From Algoriphagus sp. (GTDB taxonomy: Bacteria > Bacteroidota > Bacteroidia > Cytophagales > Cyclobacteriaceae), in the NCBI GenBank assembly GCA_029945945.1, contig JAQSDM010000005.1, forward strand, positions 893,353-957,352: DNA of 64,000 bases. Reading direction: 5' to 3'. Of this stretch, positions 52,421 through 62,300 are shown one piece after another. The translations under genes and the position numbers were made by a program. Every line of letters starts with the position of its first letter. The stretch's first letter is position 1. The notes under the pieces are model-generated. The model saw nothing but the letters and a program-made list of their open reading frames with translations, ran no database searches and was not told the origin of the DNA.

Positions 52421-55219
52421 ATGAACACCAGGTTTTTCTATTTACTAGTACTTCTTTTTTTTATTGGGTACCCAAGTGTTTTTGCTCAAGTCACGACTGA
52501 GCCCGCTTTACCCAAAGCTTCGCAGTCGGTTAAGATAATTTATGATGCTTCAAAAGGGACTACCGCTCTCAAAGACTGCAATTGCGATGTCTATATCCAT
52601 ATTGGAGCGGTAACGGAAAGCGCATCTTCCAACACCTGGTCAATTGTTCCCTTTATCTGGGCAACTACCGACCCCAAAGCAAAAATGACGAAAGTTGCAG
52701 GTCAGACGAATATTTACAGCTTCGAATTGGTGCCAAATGAGTTTTTTACCAATCCGAACGGGCTGACCATTTTTCGTTTGGGGATGGTTTTCAGAAATGG
52801 AGATGGAACCAAAGAAGGAAAATCCACTACAAACGGAGATTTTTTTGTGGATTTATCCCAAGGATTTCAGGTTTCTTTCACTTCTCCGCAAAGCTCTTCG
52901 ATCTCACTGGAGGCAGGTGAATCATTTGAATTCAAGGCAAAAGCCTCTGAAGTTTCAGACATTTCATTTGAGCTCGATGGCATTGAAGTCAAGAAAGCTG
53001 CAGGTGTCGAAAGCCTGAATTATAACTTCACAGCTGCTCAGGCCGGAAATTATAAGTTGGAAGCCAAAGCAAAAAGCGGATCAAACGAAGATTCGCAGAC
53101 CATCGATATTGAGGTTTTCAGTCCTTCTGAAATTGCGACATTACCAGCAGGAGCAAAACCCGGAATCAATTACATTTCTGAAACCGAGGTTATTTTGGCC
53201 TTGCAAGCGCCTGGCAAAAAACTGGCACATGTCATCGGTGATTTCAATGATTGGCAAGTGCTGCCTGCTTATCAAATGAACAGAACTCCGGATGGAGAGA
53301 TTTTCTGGCTCAGGGTTTCAAATCTGGTTCCGAAGCAGGAATACATTTTCCAATACCTGGTAGATGGAAATATAAGAATCGGGGATCCTTACGCTGACAA
53401 AACCTCAGATCCTGATTCGGATCAGGAGATTATTACCCAAAATCGCTACCCTGGATTGAAGCCTTATCCAAGCGGCAAAACTTCCTATCAGGCAACTTAC
53501 CTTCAGACGGGTCAGGATTCTTACATCTGGAAAAATATCGCTTACGAAAAGCCAAAACCGGAAGAATTGGTCGTATATGAGTTGCTGGTGAGAGATTTTG
53601 ACGAGAAGAGAACCTATCAGGCGGTCATTGATCGGTTGGATTATTTGAAAGATCTGGGAGTCAATGCGATCGAATTGATGCCTGTCGGAGAATTTGAAGG
53701 CAACCTTTCCTGGGGCTATAATCCTTCCTTCTTCTTTGCACCGGACAAATATTACGGAACAAAAAATGACCTGAAGCGACTCATTGATGAGGCGCATGGT
53801 AAAGGAATCGTGGTCATCATGGACATGGTTCTCAACCATGCTTTTGGCCAAAATCCGATGGTGAGGCTTTTCAACGATGCTGAATTTGGAGCCCCGACTC
53901 CTGATAATCCCTGGTTCAACCGGGTGGCAAAGCATCCTTTCAATGTCGGATACGACTTCAATCACGAGAGCAAATACACACAGACCTTTGTGGATTCGGT
54001 AAATAATTATTGGCTGACTGAGTACAAAGTCGATGGATTCAGATTTGACCTGAGCAAAGGTTTTACACAAGTAGAATCAGGAACAAATGTCGGAACCTGG
54101 AGTCAATACGATCCCAGCCGAATCAAAATCTGGAAACATATTTACGATCGGATCAAGGCAAATCACCCTGATTCATATGTGATTTTGGAGCATTTGTCAG
54201 AGAATTCTGAGGAGAAAGAATTGGCTGATTACGGACTGATGTTTTGGGGAAATATGAATTTCGATTTCCGGGAAATGGCCAAAGGTCAGAACAAGAACTT
54301 CGATTGGGCATATTTTGGTACTCGCGGATGGAAAAATCCAAACCTGATAGCCTATCAGGAAAGTCACGATGAGGAAAGGGTCATGTGGGAGACGCTGAAT
54401 TTTGGAGCTATCTCTCCGATCAACCTGAAGCAATTGGAAAATGCCGTGAATAGAAATCAACTTCTGACGGCATTTTACATGGGGATTCCCGGACCGAAAA
54501 TGATCTGGCAGTTTAGTGAATTCGGTTACGATGTCGAACTCAATAACGATCGACTGGCAATTAAGCCAACCAACTGGCAATATTTGAATGACCCTGAGCG
54601 AATGCGCCTTTTCAAATTGTATCAGGAAATGATTGGGTTGAAAGACGATTACATTGTTTTAAACAAGCCCGCAAAAGCTACGCTTTCCTTGGAATCCAAT
54701 GTGAAATCGATTACCCTGGAGCATCCGGATATGGATGTGGTGATTCATGGGAATTTTGGATTGTCTAGTGTTACGAATATTTCCCTAAGCTTTCCAAAGG
54801 CAGGAAAATGGTATAATTATTTTACAGGGGAAGAATTGAATCTGCCGGGTACAAGCGCTAGCCTCACTCTTCGATCAAGCGAGTTTTTGCTTTTTACCAG
54901 CAAATCGCTTCCTAAGCCCGAATCAGGGATCGTTCAGGAGGATTTTATTACGGCCATTCCGAAAGAAATTATTGCCGAAGGAGCCTTCAAAATTTACCCT
55001 GTACCAACTGAAGGAAGATTGATCGTTGAGTTTCCTGTGGAGATGAACGGCGCCACTTTCAGAATAATAGATTTGGCAGGAAGGGTCTTGTTTGAAGGCA
55101 CCAGCACTTCAGGTACCAAGATTTTAGAACTGGATTTAAGGGAAATTCATGCAGGGATTTATATCTTTGAGGCTTATGATAACAATCGAGTGCTTCGTCA
55201 GCGCTTTATCAAGAAATAA
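52421..55219 (+). CDS. T9SS-exported GH13 alpha-amylase-type enzyme
   Basis: The 932-residue protein has a signal peptide (about 1-22), an N-terminal beta domain with starch-binding character (about 25-150), an Ig-like module (about 155-235), a CBM48/E-set-like domain (HVIGDFNDWQVLPAYQMN, about 268-285), and a GH13 barrel. The barrel begins YELLVRDFDEKRTYQ near residue 385 and has the nucleophile D543 (GFRFDLSKG), acid/base E590 (VILEHLSEN) and third acid D650 (ESHDEERV). The C-terminus (FKIYPVPTEGRLIVEF) is a T9SS sorting domain, so it acts on the cell surface. It lies on the divergent side of the LacI regulator and should degrade starch. Confidence 0.93.
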   Translation: MNTRFFYLLVLLFFIGYPSVFAQVTTEPALPKASQSVKIIYDASKGTTALKDCNCDVYIHIGAVTESASSNTWSIVPFIWATTDPKAKMTKVAGQTNIYSFELVPNEFFTNPNGLTIFRLGMVFRNGDGTKEGKSTTNGDFFVDLSQGFQVSFTSPQSSSISLEAGESFEFKAKASEVSDISFELDGIEVKKAAGVESLNYNFTAAQAGNYKLEAKAKSGSNEDSQTIDIEVFSPSEIATLPAGAKPGINYISETEVILALQAPGKKLAHVIGDFNDWQVLPAYQMNRTPDGEIFWLRVSNLVPKQEYIFQYLVDGNIRIGDPYADKTSDPDSDQEIITQNRYPGLKPYPSGKTSYQATYLQTGQDSYIWKNIAYEKPKPEELVVYELLVRDFDEKRTYQAVIDRLDYLKDLGVNAIELMPVGEFEGNLSWGYNPSFFFAPDKYYGTKNDLKRLIDEAHGKGIVVIMDMVLNHAFGQNPMVRLFNDAEFGAPTPDNPWFNRVAKHPFNVGYDFNHESKYTQTFVDSVNNYWLTEYKVDGFRFDLSKGFTQVESGTNVGTWSQYDPSRIKIWKHIYDRIKANHPDSYVILEHLSENSEEKELADYGLMFWGNMNFDFREMAKGQNKNFDWAYFGTRGWKNPNLIAYQESHDEERVMWETLNFGAISPINLKQLENAVNRNQLLTAFYMGIPGPKMIWQFSEFGYDVELNNDRLAIKPTNWQYLNDPERMRLFKLYQEMIGLKDDYIVLNKPAKATLSLESNVKSITLEHPDMDVVIHGNFGLSSVTNISLSFPKAGKWYNYFTGEELNLPGTSASLTLRSSEFLLFTSKSLPKPESGIVQEDFITAIPKEIIAEGAFKIYPVPTEGRLIVEFPVEMNGATFRIIDLAGRVLFEGTSTSGTKILELDLREIHAGIYIFEAYDNNRVLRQRFIKK

Positions 55220-55236
55220 CCAAACCTAATTCAGAC

Positions 55237-56298
55237 ATGAAATTTAAACCTGGAGTAAAATATGGTGAGGAGCTCAGAGATCTTTATGCGTATGCAAAAG
55301 AGAGTGAGTTCGCTATGCCAGCCGTAAACGTCATCAACACCAATACGGTGAATTCGGTGATGGAGACAGCTAAAAAAGTAAATTCACCTGTAATCATTCA
55401 GTTTTCGAATGGAGGAGCTCAATTTTTCGCAGGAAAAGGTCTTGCAAACGATAAGCAGCAAGGAAGTATCGCAGGTGGTATCTCAGGTGCACACCACGTT
55501 CACCAAATGGCAGAAGCCTACGGTGTTCCTGTGATTTTGCATACTGACCATGCAGCAAAGAAATTGCTTCCATGGATTGATGGTTTGTTGGAAGCTGGTA
55601 AAGCTTATCATGCAGCCTACAAAAGACCACTTTTCAGTTCTCACATGCTGGATCTTTCTGAAGAGCCTTTGCACGAAAACGTAGAAATCTCTTGTAAATA
55701 CTTCACCGAATTCAAAAAGCTGGATATGGCGATTGAAATCGAATTGGGCGTAACCGGTGGAGAAGAGGATGGTGTTGATAATAGCGACATTGATTCTTCA
55801 AAATTGTATACTCAGCCTTCTGAGGTTGCTTATGCTTATGAAAACCTGAAGCAGATTGATGATTTGTTTACAATTGCAGCAGCTTTTGGAAACGTTCACG
55901 GGGTTTACAAGCCGGGTAACGTAAGCTTAAAGCCAATAATTTTGAAAAATTCTCAGGACTTCATTAATCAGAAATACGGGACAACAGGCAAGCCTTTGAA
56001 CTTCGTGTTCCATGGCGGATCAGGTTCTTCACTTGAAGAAATTCGGGAAGCAAACAGCTACGGATCTATCAAGATGAATATTGATACAGATATGCAATGG
56101 GCATTCTGGGAAGGTATTCTGATGTACTATAAGAAAAACGAAGGCTATCTTCAGAGCCAGTTGGGAAATCCAGAAGGTCCGGATAGTCCAAACAAGAAAT
56201 ATTACGATCCACGAGCTTGGCTTCGCAAAGGTGAAGAGAACTTCGTGAAGAGACTTGAGCTGGCTTTCGATATGCTTAATGCAGTGAATAGAAATTAA
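55237..56298 (+). CDS. fbaA: Class II fructose-bisphosphate aldolase
   Basis: The 353-residue enzyme cleaves fructose 1,6-bisphosphate in glycolysis. It shows class II landmarks: FAMPAVNVINTNTVNSVMET near the N-terminus, PVILHTDHAAKKLLPWIDGL split around residue 100-118 (zinc His and catalytic Asp), EIELGVTGGEEDGVDN (about 168-183), AFGNVHGVY (zinc His) and LNFVFHGGSGS (about 258-268). It is the long FbaA (yeast-like) type. It lies 17 bases after the amylase gene, so sugar release and glycolysis genes are linked in one transcript. Confidence 0.96.
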   Translation: MKFKPGVKYGEELRDLYAYAKESEFAMPAVNVINTNTVNSVMETAKKVNSPVIIQFSNGGAQFFAGKGLANDKQQGSIAGGISGAHHVHQMAEAYGVPVILHTDHAAKKLLPWIDGLLEAGKAYHAAYKRPLFSSHMLDLSEEPLHENVEISCKYFTEFKKLDMAIEIELGVTGGEEDGVDNSDIDSSKLYTQPSEVAYAYENLKQIDDLFTIAAAFGNVHGVYKPGNVSLKPIILKNSQDFINQKYGTTGKPLNFVFHGGSGSSLEEIREANSYGSIKMNIDTDMQWAFWEGILMYYKKNEGYLQSQLGNPEGPDSPNKKYYDPRAWLRKGEENFVKRLELAFDMLNAVNRN

Positions 56299-56318
56299 TA
56301 CAAGCTCTGAATCCATTG

Positions 56319-56346
56319 AAAAAGTCACTCTGAGCAGTGACTTTTT
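56319..56346 (+). terminator. Terminator after fbaA
   Basis: AAAAAGTCACT pairs perfectly with AGTGACTTTTT around a 6-nt loop and is followed by C and five Ts on the plus strand. Confidence 0.88.
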
Positions 56347-56370
56347 CTTTTTCACCCCATCATACCCAAA

Positions 56371-57924
56371 ATGAGAAACACTCGGTTAACACTGTTGGTC
56401 GCAGGAATTGCAATTTTTACCGCCTGCGAAAAAAAAGAAACTCCTGAAGTCAAAAACTATTGGCCAAATGCGGGAGTGACTTATGAGATTTTTGTCCAAT
56501 CCTTCAATGATTCCAATGGAGATGGAATCGGGGATTTAAATGGAGTCACCGAAAAGCTGGACTATGTGAAGGAATTAGGGGCCAATGCCATCTGGTTTAT
56601 GCCGATCATGCCTTCGCCTACCTATCATAAATATGATGTGACCGATTATCGGGCTATCCATCCGGATTATGGTACGATGGAAGATTTCAAGCGTTTGCTG
56701 GAGGAAGCACACAAGCGGGATATCAAAGTGGTCATTGATCTGATTATCAATCATACAAGTAATCAGCATCCCTGGTTTTTGGAATCAAAATCAGGAAGAG
56801 ACAACCCTTTCAGAGATTATTATGTCTGGGCTCAGAAGGATACTATTGCAGACTTCCTGGATAAGAAAGTCATCACCCTGGATAGTGATAACATCCGTCA
56901 ATGGCATGATCCGGAAAATGGAGAGGATTTTTATTACGGTTTTTTCTGGGGAGGAATGCCGGATCTGAATTTTGACAATCCTAAAGTCCGGGAAGAGATT
57001 TACGATATCGGCCGATTCTGGCTGGAGGAAGTAGGAGTGGATGGTTTCCGTTTGGATGCAGCCAAGCATATATTTCCGGATGATCGGCCTCTGGACAATC
57101 ATGCTTTCTGGAAGGAATTTCGGGACGAAATGGAAAGTATAAAGCCTGATGTTTATCTGGTAGGAGAGGTGTATGATAAGAAGGAAATCGTCGCCCCTTA
57201 TCTGCCCGGATTACCGGCACTTTTCAACTTCGATTTTCATTACACCTTAATTGATGCGTTGAATAAAGAAGACGGAATGCTTTTGGCCAAAAAGCAAAAG
57301 GAGATCATCGATTTCTACAAAGGCATAACGCCGACTTTCATAGATGCTACTTTCTCATCCAATCACGATCAGCCAAGATTGCTCAATGAACTGGGTTCCG
57401 ATCCAGCCAAATATAAACAGGCGAGCTTAATTTTGATGACGATGCCGGGCGCGCCTTACCTCTATTATGGAGAGGAAATCGGAATGTTGGGATTGAAGCC
57501 TGATGAGAATATTCGGGAGCCTTTCCTTTGGGATGAAAAGTCAAAAGACAAAGGAAGAGCTTCTTGGATTAAGCCCAAATACACGACTGAGAAAACCGTG
57601 ACTCCTCTGGCAAAGCAAAAAGAGGCTCCTTCGAGCTATTTCAATCATTACAAAAAGCTTATCACGATCCGTAATTCCTATCCGGCCCTGGCAATCGGAA
57701 CGATGGAATTGTCAACTCAGGTGTTTCCAAAAACCGTGATGGCTTATTTCAGAAAGTCAGGCGAACAGGAAATTTTTGTGGTGCATAATGTTGGAAAAGA
57801 AGAAGTTGAAATCGAGTTGCCGGAAGGTTTTGAGGAATCGATTTTCAGTTTGGGAGAAGGAACGACCAGTTCAGGAACGCTGAATTTGAAAGGCAATTCG
57901 AGCTTGGTATTTTTGAAAGATTAA
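56371..57924 (+). CDS. GH13 alpha-amylase-type lipoprotein
   Basis: The 517-residue protein starts with a lipoprotein signal (LLVAGIAIFTACEKK, cysteine at about residue 19). A complete GH13 barrel follows: YEIFVQSFNDSNGDGIGDLN (about 36-55), VIDLIINHTSNQHPWF (about 126-141), nucleophile D229 (GFRLDAAKH), acid/base E266 (VGEVYD) and D333 (SNHDQPR). The C-terminal beta domain ends SSLVFLKD. It should hydrolyse maltodextrins in the periplasm or at the outer membrane surface, feeding the SLC45 symporter. It stands between two terminators. Confidence 0.94.
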   Translation: MRNTRLTLLVAGIAIFTACEKKETPEVKNYWPNAGVTYEIFVQSFNDSNGDGIGDLNGVTEKLDYVKELGANAIWFMPIMPSPTYHKYDVTDYRAIHPDYGTMEDFKRLLEEAHKRDIKVVIDLIINHTSNQHPWFLESKSGRDNPFRDYYVWAQKDTIADFLDKKVITLDSDNIRQWHDPENGEDFYYGFFWGGMPDLNFDNPKVREEIYDIGRFWLEEVGVDGFRLDAAKHIFPDDRPLDNHAFWKEFRDEMESIKPDVYLVGEVYDKKEIVAPYLPGLPALFNFDFHYTLIDALNKEDGMLLAKKQKEIIDFYKGITPTFIDATFSSNHDQPRLLNELGSDPAKYKQASLILMTMPGAPYLYYGEEIGMLGLKPDENIREPFLWDEKSKDKGRASWIKPKYTTEKTVTPLAKQKEAPSSYFNHYKKLITIRNSYPALAIGTMELSTQVFPKTVMAYFRKSGEQEIFVVHNVGKEEVEIELPEGFEESIFSLGEGTTSSGTLNLKGNSSLVFLKD

Positions 57925-57930
57925 TAATTG

Positions 57931-57955
57931 AAAGGAGGTTTAGGCCTCCTTTTTT
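57931..57955 (+). terminator. Terminator after the GH13 lipoprotein gene
   Basis: AAAGGAGG and CCTCCTTT form an 8-bp stem with loop TTTAGG, followed by Ts on the plus strand. Confidence 0.85.
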
Positions 57956-58036
57956 CATGGAAAAGAAAACCAATTGCTTTCTTGCTTCGAACGATTTTTG
58001 AAAAATCAGAGTTGAAAAGGCTTAGTAAAGAAAACC

Positions 58037-59053
58037 ATGCAAGATATTTTCCCTTATTCCATTTTGGATTTAGCCATTATCAGAAAGAATGCGGACGCAG
58101 CCGATGCTTACCAGCGAAGTCTGGATTTGGCTCAGCAAGCTCAAGACTGGGGTTATAAGCGATTTTGGCTCGCAGAGCATCACAATATGTCGAGCGTTGG
58201 AAGTTCCGCTCCGACAATCCTGATGGCACATATCGCTGGGGGAACTAAGAATATACGGGTAGGTTCCGGCGGAATTATGCTTCCCAATCACAGCCCTTTG
58301 ATGGTGGCTGAGCAAATCGGGACTTTGGAGACTTTGTTTCCAGGCAGAATTGATTTAGGATTGGGAAGAGCACCTGGAACGGATCAGAAAACTGCCTCAG
58401 CTCTTCGTCGAGGGAGAATGGAAACGATCAATGACTTTCCGCAAGATCTGGAAGATTTGCAACTTTATTTTTCCCTGGATAATTCCCGGTCAGATGTAAG
58501 GGCATTTCCTGCCGAAGGGCTTCAGGTTCCCATTTACCTTCTGGGTTCAAGTATGAGCAGTGCGGTTTTGGCTGCGGAAAAAGGGCTACCCTATGTCTTT
58601 GCAAGTCATTTTGCCCCGACATATTTTCTTCAGGCTGTGAAATATTATCAGACACATTTCAAGCCATCCGAGCAATTGAAAGAACCTTATGTAATGGCCT
58701 GTGTCAATGTAATTGCTGCGGATACGGATCAGGAAGGAAACTTTCTTGCTACTTCCTTCTATCAAATGGCTCTGGGAATTATCCGCGGTAAATCTTATCC
58801 TCTCATGCCTCCTGTCACCGATATGAACAAAGTCTGGACTGAGCAGGAAGCGGCAGCGATCCATAATATGATGGCAGTAACTTTCGTAGGATCGAAAGAG
58901 ACTGTGGCAGCTGGATTGGAAGAATTGATCAAGTTGACAAGAGTCAATGAACTGATGATCACTACCAATATCTACGATCATGAGGCCAGGTTGAAATCCT
59001 TCCAAATCACGTCAGAAGTGATGAAGGAGATAAGCAACGAGTTGGTCAGCTGA
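58037..59053 (+). CDS. LLM class flavin-dependent oxidoreductase
   Basis: The 338-residue protein is a luciferase-like monooxygenase of the single-component MsnO8/YhbW type: FPYSILDLAIIRKNADAADA at the N-terminus, YKRFWLAEHHNMSSVGSSAP (about 39-58), IRVGSGGIMLPNHSPLMVAEQ (about 75-95), RIDLGLGRAPGTDQ (about 106-119), and a late TFVGSKETVAAGLEEL. It uses FMNH2 and O2, or F420-type cofactors in other lineages; the substrate is unknown. It is the last ordinary gene before the CHAT protein and shows no link to it other than position. Confidence 0.92.
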   Translation: MQDIFPYSILDLAIIRKNADAADAYQRSLDLAQQAQDWGYKRFWLAEHHNMSSVGSSAPTILMAHIAGGTKNIRVGSGGIMLPNHSPLMVAEQIGTLETLFPGRIDLGLGRAPGTDQKTASALRRGRMETINDFPQDLEDLQLYFSLDNSRSDVRAFPAEGLQVPIYLLGSSMSSAVLAAEKGLPYVFASHFAPTYFLQAVKYYQTHFKPSEQLKEPYVMACVNVIAADTDQEGNFLATSFYQMALGIIRGKSYPLMPPVTDMNKVWTEQEAAAIHNMMAVTFVGSKETVAAGLEELIKLTRVNELMITTNIYDHEARLKSFQITSEVMKEISNELVS

Positions 59054-59177
59054 GGAAAAATTGTGTCTTGTGAGGATACTTTTTCGGCTGAAAACCTGAA
59101 TACTTTTCTGGCTTAAATTCCCTTCCAGATTTCTTTTCCTTGTCTTCAATTCGAGGAAAATCCAATCGTAGTATTTT

Positions 59178-59209
59178 TTTGCATCAAAGCAAATTACTTT
59201 TTAGCTTTA
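59178..59209 (+). promoter_or_regulatory. Candidate promoter of the CHAT gene
   Basis: TTTG (59178-59181) and TAGCTTTA (59202-59209) are 20 bases apart. The arrangement matches the candidate amylase promoter and approximates the TTTG-N19/20-TAnnTTTG Bacteroidota consensus. It leaves a leader of about 100 bases before the ATG at 59315. Confidence 0.4.
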
Positions 59210-59241
59210 ATTGTTTGTGAATCTTTCACTTAGCTGCGATC

Positions 59242-59358
59242 ATGTTAGTTGAGGTCATTTTTAATTGGCTGGCAGGTCCGAGTTTTTCCACTCTTTTTAA
59301 AAATCTTTTACATCATGCCGACATTCAGAATCAAATTAAGAGGTCAGGAGTTGCCTAA
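59242..59358 (+). other. Small ORF (38 codons) overlapping the CHAT start out of frame
   Basis: An ATG at 59242 opens 38 codons (MLVEVIFNWLAGPSF...) and ends at a TAA at 59356-59358, inside the first 44 bases of the CHAT reading frame. It could be a regulatory leader peptide, a small partner protein, or chance. No motif is recognised. Confidence 0.2.
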
Positions 59359-62300
59359 GGAAATCTCTCAAGCCGAAGATCAGGCGATGGGATATTACAA
59401 CGTCCAAAAGACATTTACGGTCGAAAGTTCCACCCGCAGCGATGTCCCTGAGCAGGTTTTGGAGCTCAATGAAGGGGAGATTTTAGAGCTGAATTTTGAG
59501 GATAATTCTTTTTGGTTGGGTGATGCTGATTCGATTAAGCAGATTTTTTCAAAAGAACTGAAACGAAGTGGAGACGGGGAGGAGATTTACCTTTCCGGAG
59601 ATATCGAAACTGACGAGCAGGATCGCACCATGGTCCAAAAAGTTGCCATCAAGGCAGCTAAAGTTTTTGTCAAAAATCAGGTAATCAGCCCAGGAATTCG
59701 AAAACTGGCTACCAAGGCTGAAAACAGCGCTCTTAAGTTTGCAGACCAGACCTTTGAAAACGAAGGTGCTGCAGTCGTACTTTCAGTTTCAAGAGACTTT
59801 GAGTTAGAGAAAGCGGATTTTTCTAAAACTGATCTTTCGAAAAAATTTTTATTGCTGGTTCACGGCACCGGCTCTTCAACTTTAGGGTCTTTTGTGGAGA
59901 TGAAAGGATCTGAGGAATGGAATGAAATGGTCAATGGATACGGGCAAAGCAATATTCTGGCGCTTCAACACCGGACTTTGACTTGTAGTCCTTTGGAAAA
60001 CGTCCTTGCTGCGTTGGAAACACTTCCTGATAATATTACACTTGATCTTCTTACTCATTCCCGAGGCGGATTGGTGGCAGATTTATTTGCGAGATTTTCT
60101 TCTTATCCAGAAGGTTTTGGAATGGAAGAAAAGAAGGTTCTGGAAAAAAGTGAGCGTACCGGAGACCTCAAAACTATCGAAAACATTGCGGCATTACTTC
60201 GAAAAAAGTCAATCATTGTTGGTCGTGTGGTTCGTGTGGCCTGTCCTGCCAATGGCACGACCCTGGCCTCCAAGCGCATGGACATGTTTCTCAATGTGAT
60301 CATCAATCTCTTGGGCACCACAATCGGTAGCGTGACCAATCCTATTTTTATCGCTTTCAAAGAGTTGGTGATGGCTTCAATTGAAACCAAGGACGATGTT
60401 TCGGTACTTCCCGGGCTTGAGTCGATGAATCCTGAATCACCTTTTATCAAGGTCCTTAACTATCAGGGGACTAAAATGGAGATAAAATCACAGCTGATCG
60501 TCGTAGCAGGCAGTAGTGAGCTAAGCCTTTCTTTTAAGAGTTTGGTCGTGTTGGTTGGCAAGTTCTTTTTCCTCGGGAAAAATGACTTGGTCGTAGATAC
60601 CTCGAGTATGGAGTTTGGTGCCAAAAGAGTGAAAGGCAACGTGTATCTCTACATGGAACAAAGCGGGAAAATCGACCATATCAAATACTTCAAAACTCCG
60701 ATTGTCCGAAAGACAATTCTTTCCGGGTTGCTGGGTAAGACTGAGGATTTTATTGGCCAAAACAGAACAGATGGCATCACTTTCCTTCGTTCCGGAGAAA
60801 GAGGAGGGCTGGTTCTGGAAGGAGGAAGATATACCGGAACAGAGGTGACCGGCAAAAAGCCTATTCTGATTTTGCTTCCAGGCATCATGGGTTCCAATCT
60901 GAAAGACACCAAAGATCTCCTTTGGATCAATTATGGAAGGTTCCTTATGGGTGATTTGAAATATCTACGTCCCTCTGATGGAGATGGCGTTGATGCAGAT
61001 TCGCTGATCAAAACTTCCTACAAAAATCTTGGAGAATACTTGAGCAAAAACTACGACCTGGTTGCGTTTCCATTTGACTGGAGGCTCAGCATGGAGAGAA
61101 ATGCCGAATTATTGAACCGGAAAATCCTCGAACTTCTGAAAGTTGGCCAGCCAATAAAAATGGTAGGGCATAGTATGGGCGGGGTTTTGGTACGGGATTT
61201 TATACTGTATCATCACGAGACTTATCTCAAGCTCAATGCAATTTCGGGCTTCAAAATTTTATTTCTGGGTTCACCATTAGGAGGTTCCTACCGAATACCG
61301 TATGTGCTTTTTGGAAAAGACGGTATCATCAAGCTTTTGGCGAAAATCGACATCACCAATTCTCCCAAAGAGCTGCTGAGTGTGTTTGTCAATTTTCCCG
61401 GAATCCTTGCCCTGCTTCCTATTAATAAATCAGGGAAGCATGATTTTTCGGATCGGGCATTTTGGGAGAAGCTTCGCAAAGCCTCAGGAGACGAATCCTG
61501 GCCGATTCCAAATGAAACGGATCTAAAAGGATTTGGGAAGTACCAGGAGTTGGTGGTGCAGCAAGAAGAGAAAATCAACTACGACAATATTTTCTATATC
61601 GCCGGTCAAAGCAGAAAGAAGAAGTCTACCATCTCAGACCTTGAAATCAAGGATGGGCAACTCATTTTTCAAGCCACCAATCAGGGTGATGAAAGTGTGA
61701 CTTGGGAAAGCGGGATTCCAAAAGGTATCCGGGAGCGCAATCATTTCTACTATGCCAATGTCACCCACGGTGGATTATCCATGGAAAAAAAGCTTTTTGG
61801 AGCGATTGAGGATATTTTGAACCAAGGAAAAACTGGCAGGCTTCAAAACACTCTTCCGATTGTTCGGGGAGATGAGCAGAGTTTCAACGCTAGGGAAGAG
61901 GAGATTTTTGACCTGAGTGAACAAAATACATTCAATACCATACTCGGTCTGGGAGAAGAAGGAGAAATGAGGGATCAGGAAACACCGGTACAGGTGAAGG
62001 TTTGTCATGGAGATTTAACCCATGCAAATTATCCGGTCTTGGCAGGGCATTTCCAATTCGATTCAATATTGACTACCGAAAAGGTTGTAAATATGAAATT
62101 GGACGGAGAACTCTCCAGATTGCTGAGTTTGGGGTTGTATCCCGGACCAATTGGCACTCATCAGGTAGTATTGACGAAGGATATTGCTTCTTCTGATAAG
62201 CAGTTTCCAGGTACCGTTGTAGTTGGGATGGGAATCCCGGGCGAATTGACCCCTTATCAGTTGATGGTGACCGTTTCCAAGGGAATAGCTCGATACCTGA

